64,000 nucleotides of DNA from Hydractinia symbiolongicarpus (Eukaryota > Cnidaria > Hydrozoa > Anthoathecata > Hydractiniidae), in NCBI RefSeq assembly GCF_029227915.1, contig NC_079887.1, positions 8,494,001 to 8,558,000 on the forward strand, in the 5' to 3' direction. The position numbers and the translations under genes were made by a program. Below the pieces are notes generated by a model that saw nothing but the letters and a program-made list of their open reading frames with translations, was not told the DNA's origin and did not search any database. Of this stretch, positions 49,401 to 61,283 are shown one piece after another (the first letter of the stretch is position 1; each line of letters opens with the position of its first letter).

Positions 49401-52400
49401 ATTTTACATAGATGGAAAAAATGTTAAGCGCTTTTCCTAGGAGGTACAAAAACGTTTAATAAAGGATTTGCGACACTTATATTCTAATACTTGCTGTGAA
49501 TCAATGCTTGTAGTAGCGATGGTTAAATTTAGATAGGTTTTTTTGATGGGTTATTTTTTTACAGGCTTACAACTAGTTTACTAAAATGTAAGAGGACTAA
49601 AAAAAATAAAAGTTTCTTTCTTTCTTGTGACAGATGTTGGAAGAATTTGCTAAATTCTATCAAGGTAGTTTTCACTCAACAAAAGATGACATAGAGGTAT
49701 GTGAAGTTGCTACTATATTTCCTTTAATTTCGAAAATCATAACCTTAATTACTTTGAAATAATGTTATTTACATTAAGCATAACCGTAGTTGTAAATGTC
49801 ATAAACAGTAGATGTAGAAAATAACGTCTTTACGAAGCTCAGGCGTTAAAAAGATAACGGCGACATCAGCAGCAACAGATATCTCTGTCCTTTCTGATGT
49901 ATGGTGTGGACAATTGCTTTTAGGGGTGATTCTACCTTGATATTTCTCTCAAATTGTTTAGGGTACGTCATTTTGGAGGAGAATGCTGGGTGGTGCAATT
50001 CCTCAATATTTACACGTGGAGCCAAAGAAGTCTGTCAAAGGACAAGCAGCTATTTGTGATTGGATGTCAAACATTGGATCGCATTTTTTTTCTGTCATGA
50101 AGGTAATTTATCAGTTAAATAAAAAAGATTAGGAAAAAAATGATGGAGTCATAAATTTTAAATGGTTTGCCAGTGTTGGAAATTTCGATTAAAACTATTG
50201 ACTTAGCCTGTAACACCAAGAATACAAAGAGAGTAAGTCAGAATCTCGCGTTTTGGTCCTATAAATTAAGCCTGAGTGTGTGTATTGTATAGATTTTTGC
50301 ACAAAGTAATACTAGACTCCTTTGACCACGTATTTTTGTTTATTTTACAGTTTAGTGTGAAAGGATCAAAGAAAAAAAAATGCTAATTACAGGACTTTTA
50401 TGTTTCCCATCCAATTTAAATTTTAGAGCCCAGAGCAAATATTTATCAAAACAATATTAGTTGGATTGTCTTCGAGTGAAGAGACAATACTAGTGGTAAG
50501 TGAAAGCCTTCCTACTTCTCAAGGAAACAAAGAGACGTATCTTGGAGGACTGATAAGGCTGAAAGAACTCTTTTGTATAGTCCGGAGCAAATATTTATCA
50601 AAACGATATTAATTGGGTTGTCTTCGAGTGAAGAGACAATACTAGTGGTAGGTGAAAGCCTTCCTACTTCTCAAGGTAACACAGAGACGTATCTTGGAGG
50701 ACTGATAAGGCTGAAGGAGCACTTTTGTATAGTCCGGAGCAAATATTTATCAAAACGATATTAGTTGGGTTGTCTTCGAGTGAAGAGACAGTACTAGTGG
50801 TAGGTGAAAGCCTTCCTACTTCTCAAGGTAACAAAGAGACGTATCTTGGAGGACTGATAAGGCTGAAAGAGCACTTTTGTATAAGTGAGAAATAATTTAT
50901 GTTTAACGATGTTGATACGAAAAATGGGAATACTTTATACTTTCAAGTCACCGAAAAGATGTGATTTGAATAGGACGCATTATCTATTTATGTTTGTATA
51001 CAAGCAAAAGTTGCTTGACTTTCCAATCTTCATTTAGGCTGCTGCAGTGAGGGCTTTAGGTGTTATTATTGATTATGAATGTATGAAAGACGTAAGTGTG
51101 TTAGTTGGTTTATTGCTAATTTATATCAAAGTTTTTTGTAGATGCATGTGTATATTAATAAGTTTTGAGTTTCTTGTATGTTATGTGTACGGCGTTATGG
51201 CGACACCACTCGCTAAGAGAAGCAAAAATGACCAGGAAAAACATGATAGTCCACTCCTCCAAGGCACACATACAAATTTTGCCTCCCACCCTTTGTAAAT
51301 CTTCAATGAATGCGTAAAAAATGCTCAGATTATAGGGTTTTACAACATAAATTTCAGTAAGGAGAAATTTGATTAACTTTATTTTTTAACTAGTCTCTGT
51401 GTTCAGTTATTGTTTTGTTCTTTAAAATTCCTGTCTTGATAGGACGTTTGGTTTGTTGTTGATGTAACACGGTCGATTCTAAATCAATTGGACAACCCTT
51501 CAGTGAACATTCGATTAAAAGCGGCTTGGTCACTGGCTAATCTTTGTGATTTTATCGCTAAAAATGGGTAGGTTGAACAAAAGTGTGAGTAGAACACTGC
51601 AGTCTTACAATACGTGGGAATTAGTGTGGTTTGGAAGTATTTGTGAAGAAAATAAGGGGTGCATACAGTTCCTTTTTTATTGCTTTACAAAAGTATGTGG
51701 GAAAAGGGTAAAGTGAGAATTTATATTTTTTGGCAATACTAAAAGCAAATGGAGTGATAATGTTACAATCTTGTAGAAAAGGTCGAGAAAATAAGTTTTT
51801 TGTGACATGGGTGGGTTTGCAGTGTCATGAAAAATTCTCTCACTAGTTCGAGTATTTATGTTGCCAATATTCTCAAAGTTGTAAATTTGCATTTCTTTTT
51901 TCGGGAATAAAAAATAAAATAAAAAACAAAAACAAAACAAAACATACACACATATTATAATTTTTTTATTTTTTACTTTTTTATTTTATTTTTAGATTTT
52001 TGGAGAAGGAATACCCTGAATCGTTGATCTTGAATTTATTTGATTACTCGACAAAAGCATCTTTAGATAATGAAAAGGTAGATGTTTACGCTATACGCAT
52101 GTAATCTAATGGCTAAAATACACTGTAAGTTTAAACGGACCGTTTAAATGTAACATAAAAAAACTTACCGTGTAAACAGCAAAGATGTACAACTTTTTTC
52201 GGTTTTATAAGTTTTTTTAAAAGTTGGACATGTTCAACTTTTGCTAAGTTTTTTCTATTGAAATTAACAGAATGATTAATGAGCTATTGTTTAAACTAAA
52301 GATTTGAGCATATTTTTTTTCGGTTTCTAATCACAACCGCCTTTTTCTTCTACTATTTTACCTGCTGCTGCTATAACAAAACGTGTGTTTTTTTTTTGTT

Positions 52401-55400
52401 TGTTTTTTTTTGTTTTTTTTTTTTTTTTGGTATTCAATCTGAAAAGAGAGTTTTTAAAAAAACTTATACATTTTATCTCAACGTATAGACAGGTTATTGT
52501 CTGCAACTAAACTCTTACAAGTTTTTTTCTTACAACTAAAAGGTCCGTTTAAAATTCCCGTGTATTTAAAGCCTTTACACCATGTTCTTAAAATTGGCAG
52601 GAGTTTGTTACTTTGTTCAAAGCTTTATACAAAACGAATTGTGCGGCGCAGAGTCAGGGAACATCCTTTTTCCCCAAAAAACTCCAAAACTTCTAAATGA
52701 GACGACGACGTTTTTCCAAGCACTGTTTTTTAATTATTTTGATTTTGCAATTTTTATTACGTAAAAGGTATTGGTGTAAAACCTTTTTTTTCATCAAACT
52801 TTGCATTTAAAACGACGAAGTTGGTAAGTCTTTGAAACCATATAAATAACGCAGCAATTTCGATTATGATGCTAGTTTTCAATTACGAAGATTTGTATCT
52901 AGGTGGAAAATATTTGAATCTTTCGTGGACAAGGGAATTTCTTAAATATTTCATTTATTAACACATGTTCTGTTTCAGGTCAGTTCAAACGGAGTCAGGG
53001 CGCTTGGAAACTTGTTGAAGTCGTTTCCTGCAAAACTTTTTGGTGAGAAATTGAAATATTAAACATTCTCTGTTGTTAGTTCATTTCTCGTTGAAAAATC
53101 GTTTAATTTCATTTCTCTAGAAAAAGAAAACTTTCAAGAGAAAATTGAGAAAGCCGTCAAAGCGTTAATACAAGCAATTCAGACAGGTTCGATGAAGGTT
53201 TGTGAAATGCTTGTTTGTATTCTAATCGCGTGTGTGTGTTTTCTAATCCCTTAAATGGGACCTTAAGAAAAGAATAAAGAGCTTCCACTACAAAGTTCTT
53301 ATTTGACCTCAAGTGTGTAATTTAATAGTGGACCTTTTGCTGCCCATCGTCTGAGAATTCTGTTATTTCCCACCAAAAAATTGCGAGCAGGATTGTAGCT
53401 GTATTGGTAAAGTTTGTGTAGCTAGTGTGGAGTATTTACAAATTGGAAAAGTATTTCAAAGGGCTTGCAAGATTCATTTAATTCAATCAGAAAATACAGC
53501 TGTATTTTCAAGATCATTGTTCAAGATCAAAACAACCTAAGAAATTTCATGGTTTATGAATTCGTAAGAATTAAAATTATGAGTTTTATAATTATCAGTT
53601 TTTCTGTTATTTTATTCATTCATTCGTTCTATAAATCATTCATTCATTCATTTCTTCTTTAAATCATCCATTCATTCATTCATTCGTTCTTGAAATCATT
53701 TATTTATTTGGTCTTTAAATCATTTGTTCGTTCTTTAAATCCTTTATTCATTCATTCCTTTTTTTAAATCTTTATATACAAAGTTTTTTTTCACTTAGAC
53801 TCGTTGGAATGCATGTTACGCATGCAGATATATGTTTGAGAATTCTGACTGTCCTGTAGGTAAAGCAGAATGGACGGTAAGTAGAGTATGTTCTATAACG
53901 AAATGTGAAGCGTGAAATATTTTTATTGTCGGTTCAGCATAACTATATACCTCTACGATATTTTAAAGTTTTTATCAATTTTTTTTTCTTAGGAAGATCT
54001 ATACAGTTGCTTGTTAGAAGCGTTGAGCGACTGCAAAAATTTCAAGGTATCCAAATTTAAGATTACTTCTGTAGTTTATTATTTTTGTTATTTACTCAAA
54101 ATAAAATTAAGGCTAAAAAAGTTTTCATACAAAAAATCTTTAAAGTAACTATCAGGCCATTCTTATATGATTCTTCGTTTAATTAGCCATGTTTCATATC
54201 CGAAATCAATTCGATACACTTCGTGTTTTTCTGAAAATTCATATTCCTCTTTATCATGGTTCTAAGCTTTTTATGCTGTAGACAAATGTTTTGTCTGGCT
54301 TGTGTAATAGGTATTCAAATGTTTTGTGAGGTACAATTTCTGGGGGGAAAATTCAGCGAAATTAAACATGGCTACGCTTTCAAAATCCTGGCTACATGAA
54401 AGCTGCATTATGTTGCTGCTTTATAGAACAATATAAAGTCGAGAATGTATTTCTCTTTTCATGCAGGTTCGCATCAGTGCAGCTGCCGCCCTATGTTCAC
54501 CAACAAAAAGAAGTTGCTATGGTGATGACAAGCTGTTTGCTCGTTTATGGAAAGAAACTTTAATAGCGTTAGATAAATCGGAAGAATTGGCAGACTTTAC
54601 AGAATTTAAACATAAGGAAACACTCCAGGACCAAGTATGAGACAAGTATTCTCTGCCTATAAAATTTCTTTAGAGCGTGCTTCCACGATGCAAAAGTGGG
54701 GGATGGTTCCAACTTTATGTTGCTCAGTTGGATTAATTCAACCAATTTCGTTTTTTAAGTGGAAACTCACCTTTAAAATAATATTCATGTGACTTGTAAA
54801 TGTTTCATTCTTCTTATCGACGTATAGAGAGTTTTATGGTGTTAATAATTATAACTAACTTTCAAAGGATAAACGAGACTATTTTTGCCTCGGTTTACAA
54901 TTTTACTGCGATCAAGATATCCTGCGTAGGTTTTTCTATTACGAGTTTGTTTTAGTCCATTATACTTCTGCTGCATTTGTTGGCAGTGGCTACATTAGAA
55001 GATTTATCCAGTTTCCGCCAAGATGTGCAAAAATATCACAAAGTGTTTTTAACTCATTGCAAAAAATGTGTGGCCAAGGTTGAAGTTTTGGGCAGCTCTC
55101 CGTCAGAATTCGGAAACAAATCAACAAAGATGGAGGAAGGGACGGTAGGTTTGACCTTTTTTTCATTTTCTTTTTTTCTTTTCTTATCTTAATGCTGCTT
55201 TCCCAATGTCGCTGTTTCTCTTCTCGACTTAAACTTCTCGACTTGTTTTATTTATATTTATTAACGACGATTTTAGCCATCAGCCATCAGCAATATAAAA
55301 ATGTTTACCAAAAAAAGTATTTATTTTGTGTTTGTGAACAGAACTAATTTTTATGCATTCTTGTAAATACATAAAATATATTCGAAAATTTGTTTGCGCG

Positions 55401-56639
55401 TTACTACACTTTTAAATCAATGTTTTTAAAAAGCCATTTTGAAATATGTCCTAGAAATAAACTTTCGCTTAGAATGAGATTTCCGAAAAAAGATCACTTT
55501 TCTCTAGTTTATCGTTTAATCTTTAAACACATCGCGCACCAAATTTTTATTTTACAGAAGAATGCATTTCTGCAGGGAAGAGAATTCTTTCGCGGGAATG
55601 AACTCAGGTTTTTCAATTCTCGAAAAAAACTTGCAAAAGGAAAGAAACCTTTGTTGGGGACATGTTTCATTGATTTTCCTCGTACCTTCGGAAATTGCTT
55701 GTTTTTAGTTTTCTTTGTTTCTTTTTTTGTTGTGGTTTACCACCATGGCAAACAACTCATTTCTTTAGAATCCAGTTATAAATGAAATAACAGAAGATGA
55801 GAAAGATAAAAGAAACGAAATATGTACGTTTTTCAATTAGTTTCTATGATGTTGTAACAGAGGGAGATACATTGTGGATTGACGAAGTCTAATAAGCATA
55901 GCTTTAAAATGTTGAAGTAGGGCGTGTTTATACATTCAAAAGTGATTTACAACTAACTCCCGCTGTTTTGGTTTTGACTGAAGTAATTTCTCAGCAAATA
56001 AAAAAGCATGCTGATAACGCCCTTGATTTTTCGGCATGTGATACTGTTTTAGGCTGTTAAGATTAGTTCAAATAAAAACTGAGATAGTGTAGTGGTAGCG
56101 CATTCGGCTTCTAATCAAAAGGTTTTAGGTTCGAGTCCCCACTCCGACGCACTTTAAATGCAGTGTTGTCATCCCATTTGTTGCCATCTACTGACCGCCA
56201 ATCGGCTTGCGTGGCAGGCAAGCAAGTTAGAGCACTATACGCATCTCTCTAGCGGTAATGTAACAGTTACAGTCGGAGGGGAGAAAGAGCCAGCCGTTAG
56301 GATGAAATCTCTAAGGACGTTAAAACTTCCCGTTACTTATTTACAAAAATCTTCGAAGCTTCAGAGATGAATTATATTCTTATTCTCTTGTAAGTATTGC
56401 GTATAAACACACAACAACATTAATATCGTGGCATTTAGAAAGAAAATAATGGGTTATTTACTTACTTAAGATACCATGTTGTCATCGTGTAAACAGTGCA
56501 CCAATTAATGTATTTGTTTATTTACCTTACAGCTCAACATATCGGCGTGATGAAAAAGAACTTATGTGCGATTATTGATATAGACAAAAATACACTTACG
56601 ATGGATATAATAAGAACGGCGCTACATTTAAACACGTAG
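37421..56639 (+). CDS. HEATR6: HEAT repeat-containing protein 6, 30 exons
   Basis: A long alpha-helical HEAT-repeat protein of poorly defined function (the human gene is also known as ABC1, amplified in breast cancer). Exons: 37421-37630, 38023-38130, 39770-39910, 40619-40731, 40972-41086, 43321-43419, 45143-45221, 45428-45692, 46102-46159, 46282-46392, 47038-47123, 47241-47382, 47641-47740, 48298-48558, 48773-48857, 49095-49179, 49634-49696, 49962-50102, 50427-50495, 51038-51091, 51443-51567, 51996-52077, 52979-53042, 53121-53197, 53799-53876, 53993-54046, 54467-54634, 54956-55144, 55769-55823, 56533-56639. Every join keeps phase; the product is 1,127 residues (human about 1,181). Family landmarks: the lysine-rich then serine-rich linker (KKNRRKKKK, ASSSESEYSDSES), NVRAKAAWSLGNL-like NIRLKAAWSLANLCD, TRWNACYACRYMF and CKNFKVRISAAAALCSP. 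ATG 37487 is an alternative start. Confidence 0.93.
41524..41900. repeat. three diverged tandem copies of a 110-130-bp unit
   Basis: The block CAGGCCAAAATTGG ... TGGCACAGTTAACAAA ... AGTATGCTGAAAATGATG ... TTTTTGTCACCTAAATG recurs from about 41524, 41635 and 41763. Located in HEATR6 intron 5. Confidence 0.75.
42291..43097. mobile_element. 807-bp TTAA-flanked, piggyBac-type MITE
   Basis: Left CCCTTTTGCCATATG and right CATATGTCGCGAAAGGG are inverted ends flanked by TTAA (42287-42290 and 43098-43101). The right subterminal region repeats GCCGCCCTACAGATCAT as GCCGCTCTACGGGTCAT. No transposase frame. In HEATR6 intron 5. Confidence 0.8.
43766..44123. mobile_element. MITE with GGCTAAAATACA ends, copy 1
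   Basis: The left end GGCTAAAATACATGGTAAGT leads into TTTAAACGGACTGTTTAAA. The right end GGTCCGTTTAAACTTACCTT ends in GTATTATAGCC. A related copy is in a later HEATR6 intron at 52111-52573. The family has no coding capacity. Confidence 0.75.
46449..46507. repeat. perfect 27-bp fold-back with 5-nt loop
   Basis: TATAGCAAACATTATTTTAG plus ATGGTAC (46449-46475) is followed by the loop AGGTA and the exact reverse complement (46481-46507). In HEATR6 intron 10. It could be a miniature transposon remnant, a replication-generated palindrome or a small-RNA precursor. Confidence 0.9.
50433..50888 (+). repeat. three 152-bp tandem copies including a HEATR6 exon
   Basis: GAGCAAATATTTATCAAAAC starts at 50433, 50585 and 50737, and the unit repeats with very few changes. 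Each unit holds the 69-bp exon 19 (SPEQIF...SSSEETILV) and its donor (GTAAGT in unit 1, GTAGGT in units 2 and 3). Units 2 and 3 lack the original acceptor: the bases before the exon are TAT, and the only AG (TATAG|TCCGG) is 2 bases inside, which would give a 67-base, frame-breaking exon. Only unit 1 is therefore placed in the gene model. Confidence 0.92.
52111..52573. mobile_element. MITE with GGCTAAAATACA ends, copy 2
   Basis: Related to 43766-44123: it begins GGCTAAAATACACTGTAAGT, shares AAACAGCAAAGATGTACAAC and ends AGGTCCGTTTAAAATTCCCG, TGTATTTAAAGCC. It is longer by about 100 bp because of an internal segment and poly-T tracts. In HEATR6 intron 22. Confidence 0.72.
53610..53765. repeat. 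ATTC-rich degenerate minisatellite
   Basis: Runs of ATTC interspersed with TTCTTTAAATC units in the HEATR6 intron before exon 25. Simple-sequence expansion only. Confidence 0.8.
56081..56335 (+). mobile_element. tRNA-derived SINE, copy 2 (better preserved)
   Basis: A box TAGTGTAGTGGTAGCGC and B box GGTTCGAGTCC match the RNA polymerase III promoter consensus. The body TGCCATCTACTGACCGC, GCAAGCAAGTTAGAGCA, AAAGAGCCAGCCGTTAGGAT matches the copy at 1781-2030. It lies in the last HEATR6 intron in gene orientation. Confidence 0.85.
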
Positions 56640-56651
56640 CGAAGATAGTGC

Positions 56652-56694
56652 AATTAATTTTCGCCAGTTTTCGTCAGGTTCGCGAAAATTAATT
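56652..56694. repeat. 43-bp palindrome just after HEATR6 stop
   Basis: AATTAATTTTCGC and GCGAAAATTAATT are perfect inverted arms around CAGTTTTCGTCAGGTTC, 12 bases after the stop codon. Similar TTTTCGCG/CGCGAAA motifs recur near 57270 and 61620-61730, so this may be a tiny MITE within the 3' UTR. Confidence 0.6.
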
Positions 56695-56787
56695 CCCCTA
56701 GGATAAGTATATATCTAGAGTTCTCTATTTTATATAGTTTAATTTTAAGTTCGAGTGAGGGAGGTCTAAAATCATTATTAATGCTTT

Positions 56788-56793
56788 AATAAA
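56788..56793 (+). promoter_or_regulatory. putative HEATR6 polyadenylation signal
   Basis: AATAAA about 150 bases downstream of the HEATR6 stop. This is a consensus match in AT-rich sequence, so specificity is limited. Confidence 0.4.
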
Positions 56794-57359
56794 ATCCCGG
56801 AAGTTTTTTTTATTTTTCGAGATTGCTTAAATGATGAAAATTCTAATAACGCCTTACTAAAGTAATGGGCCTAAATTAAAGGACGAGCGTTCATTGCATT
56901 TTTAATATTTAAGCATTTTATCAGAGCATTTGCGATACTTGCGTTTCTCCGTAATGGATACTTGTGTACATATTTAGGTTTACTTGGGTTAACAAAATTC
57001 TTTCTGTTTTCTTTAATTATCAGAGTTCCTGTTCCAGCGTTCAAATTAAGTTCTCCTTTTGTTTTCTTCCTGCAGTCTCTATTACTTCTTAATTTGAATT
57101 TTACAAAGGATTTTTAAAATTCTCCATACCTTGAGTGCAGAATTTTCACAGACAGAAACAGTAACAAATAAAAAAAAATTTGTATCTTTCAAAATTTTCC
57201 GAAGGATCCATAAGATTTTGCAAGCATTAAACTTCGCGAACTGAGCAAAATTCCCAGAAATTATGCCGCGAAAGTTTTTGCACTTAAAGTAATGCCTTTT
57301 GTAATTATATACTTTTAAAAGCGAAAGATAAATATACTGCTCTAGAAGTTTTTGTGTTT

Positions 57360-57815
57360 TTTTTTTCATTTAATTGCATTGTAATGTGAGTTCCCACGAG
57401 ATTGTACATTAGAAACCAGGAAAACCATTCCCCAAAATTAACACAAAGCTACCAAACCATTGATTATTATTTTTTTTTTTTTCATGTAATTGTATTGTAA
57501 TGTGAGTTCCCACGAGGTTGTACATTAGAAACCAAGAAAACCATTCCCCAAAATTAACACAAAGCTACCAAACCATTGATTATTATTTTTTTTTTTCATG
57601 TAATTGTATTGTAATGTGAGTTCCCACGAGGTTGTACATTAGAAACCAAGAAAACCATTCCACAAAATTAACACAAAGCTACCAAACCATTGATTATTTT
57701 TTTATTTTATTTTTTCGTGTAATTGTATTGTAATGTGAGTTCCCACGAGATTGTACATTAGAAACCAAGAAAACCATTCCACAAAATTAACACAAAGCTA
57801 CCAAACCATTGATTT
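57360..57815. repeat. four tandem copies of a 114-119-bp unit
   Basis: GTGAGTTCCCACGAG recurs at 57386, 57502, 57616 and 57735. Each copy also holds TTGTACATTAGAAACCA and ACACAAAGCTACCAAACCAT and ends in a poly-T run of variable length. It lies between the convergent HEATR6 and SH3-protein genes. Confidence 0.9.
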
Positions 57816-57969
57816 TTTTTTACTTAAGCATGCCATTAAATATTTCATTTAAGCTTATTTAAAACACGCTAACATTTTTATCCAAAGTTAATTCAACTTC
57901 GTAAACTGTAACTTTACAAAAGTAAACAAAAATAAAATTGCCGAATAAACACTTACAAAAACAAGGAAT

Positions 57970-60743
57970 TTACACACTCGCTTGGCTAATTTCCTTAGCC
58001 TTCTCTACTGTCTTGTTTGGTATATAACCTGAACATTTTTGTCTTGGTGAGTACACCCACAGCCATCCGTCGAGTGACTGCTGATTCATGTTGCCAAATA
58101 CCAGGTCACCTACGCAGACATATAAATCGTCTAAATCACGTCCTGAATAATTCGATGTGACGATAAACCGAGTCATATTGTCGGTATTCGGTATTATGTA
58201 CTTTGTCGGATCTCCTTGGTAACTATCAACTAACGACTCTTCTCCACAATTCGAAATTGTTAAACTTTTTTTAAGTCTGTGTGGCAACTCCTGTTCAGCG
58301 TCACCATCCTGGTTCGTACATACTAAAATATAACCCTAAACTCACCACATTTGCAAATGTCGAGATCAACTAACGCAAAAAATATATTTAATCGGCAAAC
58401 TGTTGACAAATACGTTTCAACTGGTAAAAAAAAGAAGGAAAACAAAGATAAAACCTTTTCTCAACTAAGAAAATCAAGGTGGAGTTTCAGAAAACTTTCC
58501 TGGGATGAACTTCAACAAATTATAATATTGCAAACAAAGCTAGCGAAAGGTCAAAAATCGGCTAATATATACGTACAAAAATATGCGAACGCGCAACACA
58601 CGCATTTTTCAAAATGTCCTATTGTATAACTTTTTTATTGTCGTTACACAAAATTCAACAGAGGCGGCATGTGTGGGATAGAATCGTGTACTCACAGCAC
58701 CAGAAACGAACAATATTATTCACAGGGAATTTTCTTCGCTTTAGAATGCGTGACTTGCATGAAGGCATATTACAATGCGAATAATAAAAGGAAACTTAAA
58801 AATTTGAGGTTGGAAAATAGGACCAACCTCGTCCCCAGGGGTTAAGCACAAGCAGCTTTGACTTCAGGCAACAAATCCTGGAGACGAGGATAAAATAAGA
58901 CAGTAAACTTAGCATGCTTTTAAGCTTTACGCAGAATATTACAAAATTTGTCCATGACTTGGGAATGCTCGAAGAAAGTATTAACCCAAACTCGACCCTA
59001 AATACATCGTTTTACGCTCATATCTGAAAATACTATAAAAATGGAATCGAGGTTGGGTGTTAAATTGGAAATAATAATCATAAGAGACAATGAGCAGATA
59101 TATTTGCAGAGCACATACCTTCACATTGGTGTTTGATAACACATTCTGTCGGTATAAATCCTTTCTCCCCTTTCTCGTTTAAAATGTACATCCATTGTTC
59201 ATACTTTGTGTCGTTGATAATGGCGGCAAAATCACCACGGTCAATCGAGATATCAGTCTCGCCTTGTTGTTGATAATCTTTGATCACGATCAACTCTGGA
59301 TGTCCGCATTTGGAATAAACTAAATTAACTGGAGCTGATTGACTACGCTCTTTCTCCCGGTGCTGTTTTATATGCTGAACTTTTGTTGTTTTTGCAACTT
59401 GCCAATAGTTTTGCAAGTTCTCGCGCAGTTGGTTGTGTTCCATCAGTGATAACTGAGTGTCAGCAAAAAGATGTTCAGACGTTTGACGAAGTTCATCCGC
59501 ATAATGATTAATGTTTGCATCGACTTGACGTTTTCCGCTGGGTAATGAAGATTTGTGCACACCAGCATGTACTCCTCTTCCTTCTCTTCTGTGACTTGCG
59601 CCCTCAAGACCATGCGTACAGCCTTGCTGACACTTCCTTCCACAAATCGGGAAAGATTCCTGTGTGTGGGGCTCTGAGTAACGCTGTTTTTTTGGTAAGA
59701 CGTCAGGTTTATAAGAGCTAATGTTTTGATGTGTGAACATGCCCTTAGTGTCCGTCCATTTTCGTTGACTTGCAGTGATCTGCATGTAACCACTTGATAT
59801 GGTGCTCGCAGGACTTGCTGAAGAACTTGTAGGTCCGTTATGGCTCGAACTCTCGCTATGTTTCCTGTTTTTAGCAATTTGCCGTGGTGCTTGCGACGTA
59901 GTACGTGCGTTTGATTCTTCAGACGTTCGCTTATATTGAGGGACATCACACTCACTCTTTTGGTGGTCCGAATAATATCCGACATCAGAATTTACGTCAT
60001 TTTTGTCGGCGATACGGCAATGTCGTCGTGGTATGTATCCGTCAGAACCGTTTTCCGCACGAACAAACACCCACATTCCTTCGTTCTCTATGATTTCTAC
60101 AATCTCGCCAGCTCTTACTGGCAATTCTAAAGCCGAGCAGGGATAATAGTCTTGCACTACTTCAAGCAATGTTTTTTCTTCTTGTGTTTCCGCTACAACG
60201 CGAGCATCATCGCTTTCGGCAGCATATGCATCGTCTGGTTTTTTTCCGTCGTATTTACCTAAACAACACGCGGATATGGTTCATTTTGGTTTGAAGTAAA
60301 TTTAACCGGTAAAGAAAGTTGAAAGAAAAATATAGATATTTTTTTTGATATGTGGGTAAACAACAAGTTTTTATAGGGCATGTCTCCACTTCTTTTAACA
60401 GCTACTAGGCAACTGGGAAGTGGGTACAAAGTCGGCAGCTAATTATAGAAACAATCACAACCACTCTTCTCTGATTTCAAAAAAGTAAAAAAAACCTGGG
60501 GACAAGAGTGAACCGCAGGAACAAGGTTTTATCAGTCTCCATTCCATTTTAGTTACCAGGCAACTAGTCCCCAAGAGAACAGCAAAATCCACTAAATTTT
60601 TTCACCCAAAAATGAAATTATGCAAATATCTTTTTCTTCCAACGAAAAACTTAAAGTGTATTACTGCAACCTTAAAATTTAGAATTGTTTAACAACTTTC
60701 ACATACCCTTTTTCTTGATTCCGTATGGACACAAAAATGCCAT
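57970..60743 (-). CDS. three-SH3-domain protein, Dlish/Vamana-like
   Basis: Exons: 60743-60707 (MAFLCPYGIKKK), 60258-59119, 58322-57970; the joins keep phase and give 509 residues. SH3-1 starts LEVVQDYYPCSALELPVRAG and continues MWVFVRAENGSDGYIPRRHC. A low-complexity Ser/Gln/His linker follows. SH3-2 is LIVIKDYQQQGETDISIDRG to GEKGFIPTECV. SH3-3 is FIVTSNYSGRDLDDLYVCVG to GYIPNKTVE at the C-terminus. Each keeps the ALYDY-like start, the WxxV/W segment and the GYIP/GFIP proline turn, so peptide binding is plausible. Three SH3 domains and a short N-terminal Cys-containing leader recall Drosophila Dlish, a Fat-Hippo pathway adaptor that binds the myosin Dachs; orthology is not proven. C5 could be a lipid-modification site. 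The gene is convergent with HEATR6. Confidence 0.8.
58834..58890. repeat. AACCTCGTCCCCAGG-type fragment
   Basis: CCAACCTCGTCCCCAGGGG and CCTGGAGACGAGG form imperfect inverted arms resembling the element at 18539-18641. Inside the SH3-gene intron between 58322 and 59119. Confidence 0.35.
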
Positions 60744-61283
60744 TTTTATAAAGCGAGTATCTGTCAACGCTGTTGTCTGTTACAAGAAAGTTACTTCAAA
60801 CTTTAACCTCTGGTTATAACACGCTATATATACAAATCTCAATTTCTCGCGATTTTTTCTATCGTATGTCAAAAATATCACCTATGATTTAATATCAAAA
60901 AACTTTTAACTATTTTTTCATTAGTTTTTCGTTTTTGTTCGTATTTATAATACATATTTACACTGCATTCTTTTATGTATTTGCAGACTTTTCATTTTCT
61001 ATTCATTCCGCTTATAACATTAAGTCTCAAATAGCAAACATAAACGGACTTTTTATCAAATATAATCTTGATGACGTAATATCAAGATACATTTATTACC
61101 AGTCTCGTATCTGAGGGACATTAAATTTCGCGTGTGCCAATTTTCATATTTTGCGTGATAATTGAATTTTATAAATGGATATAAACTAAACAAGTATTTT
61201 GCCAACTTCATCACCAGACCTATTTGCTTTTTAACAGCGCTACGCTTGCTAAAAGTTTTAACGAATTTGCTAATACGGGTGCT
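60744..61283. other. upstream flank of the SH3 gene, nothing recognised
   Basis: AT-rich sequence that should contain the SH3-gene promoter. No TATA box, repeat or coding pattern was assigned with confidence. Confidence 0.35.

Noticed and set aside
50581-50799. Extra functional HEATR6 exons from the duplicated units
   Set aside because: The available acceptor lies 2 bases inside each copy and would break the reading frame; left out of the gene model.
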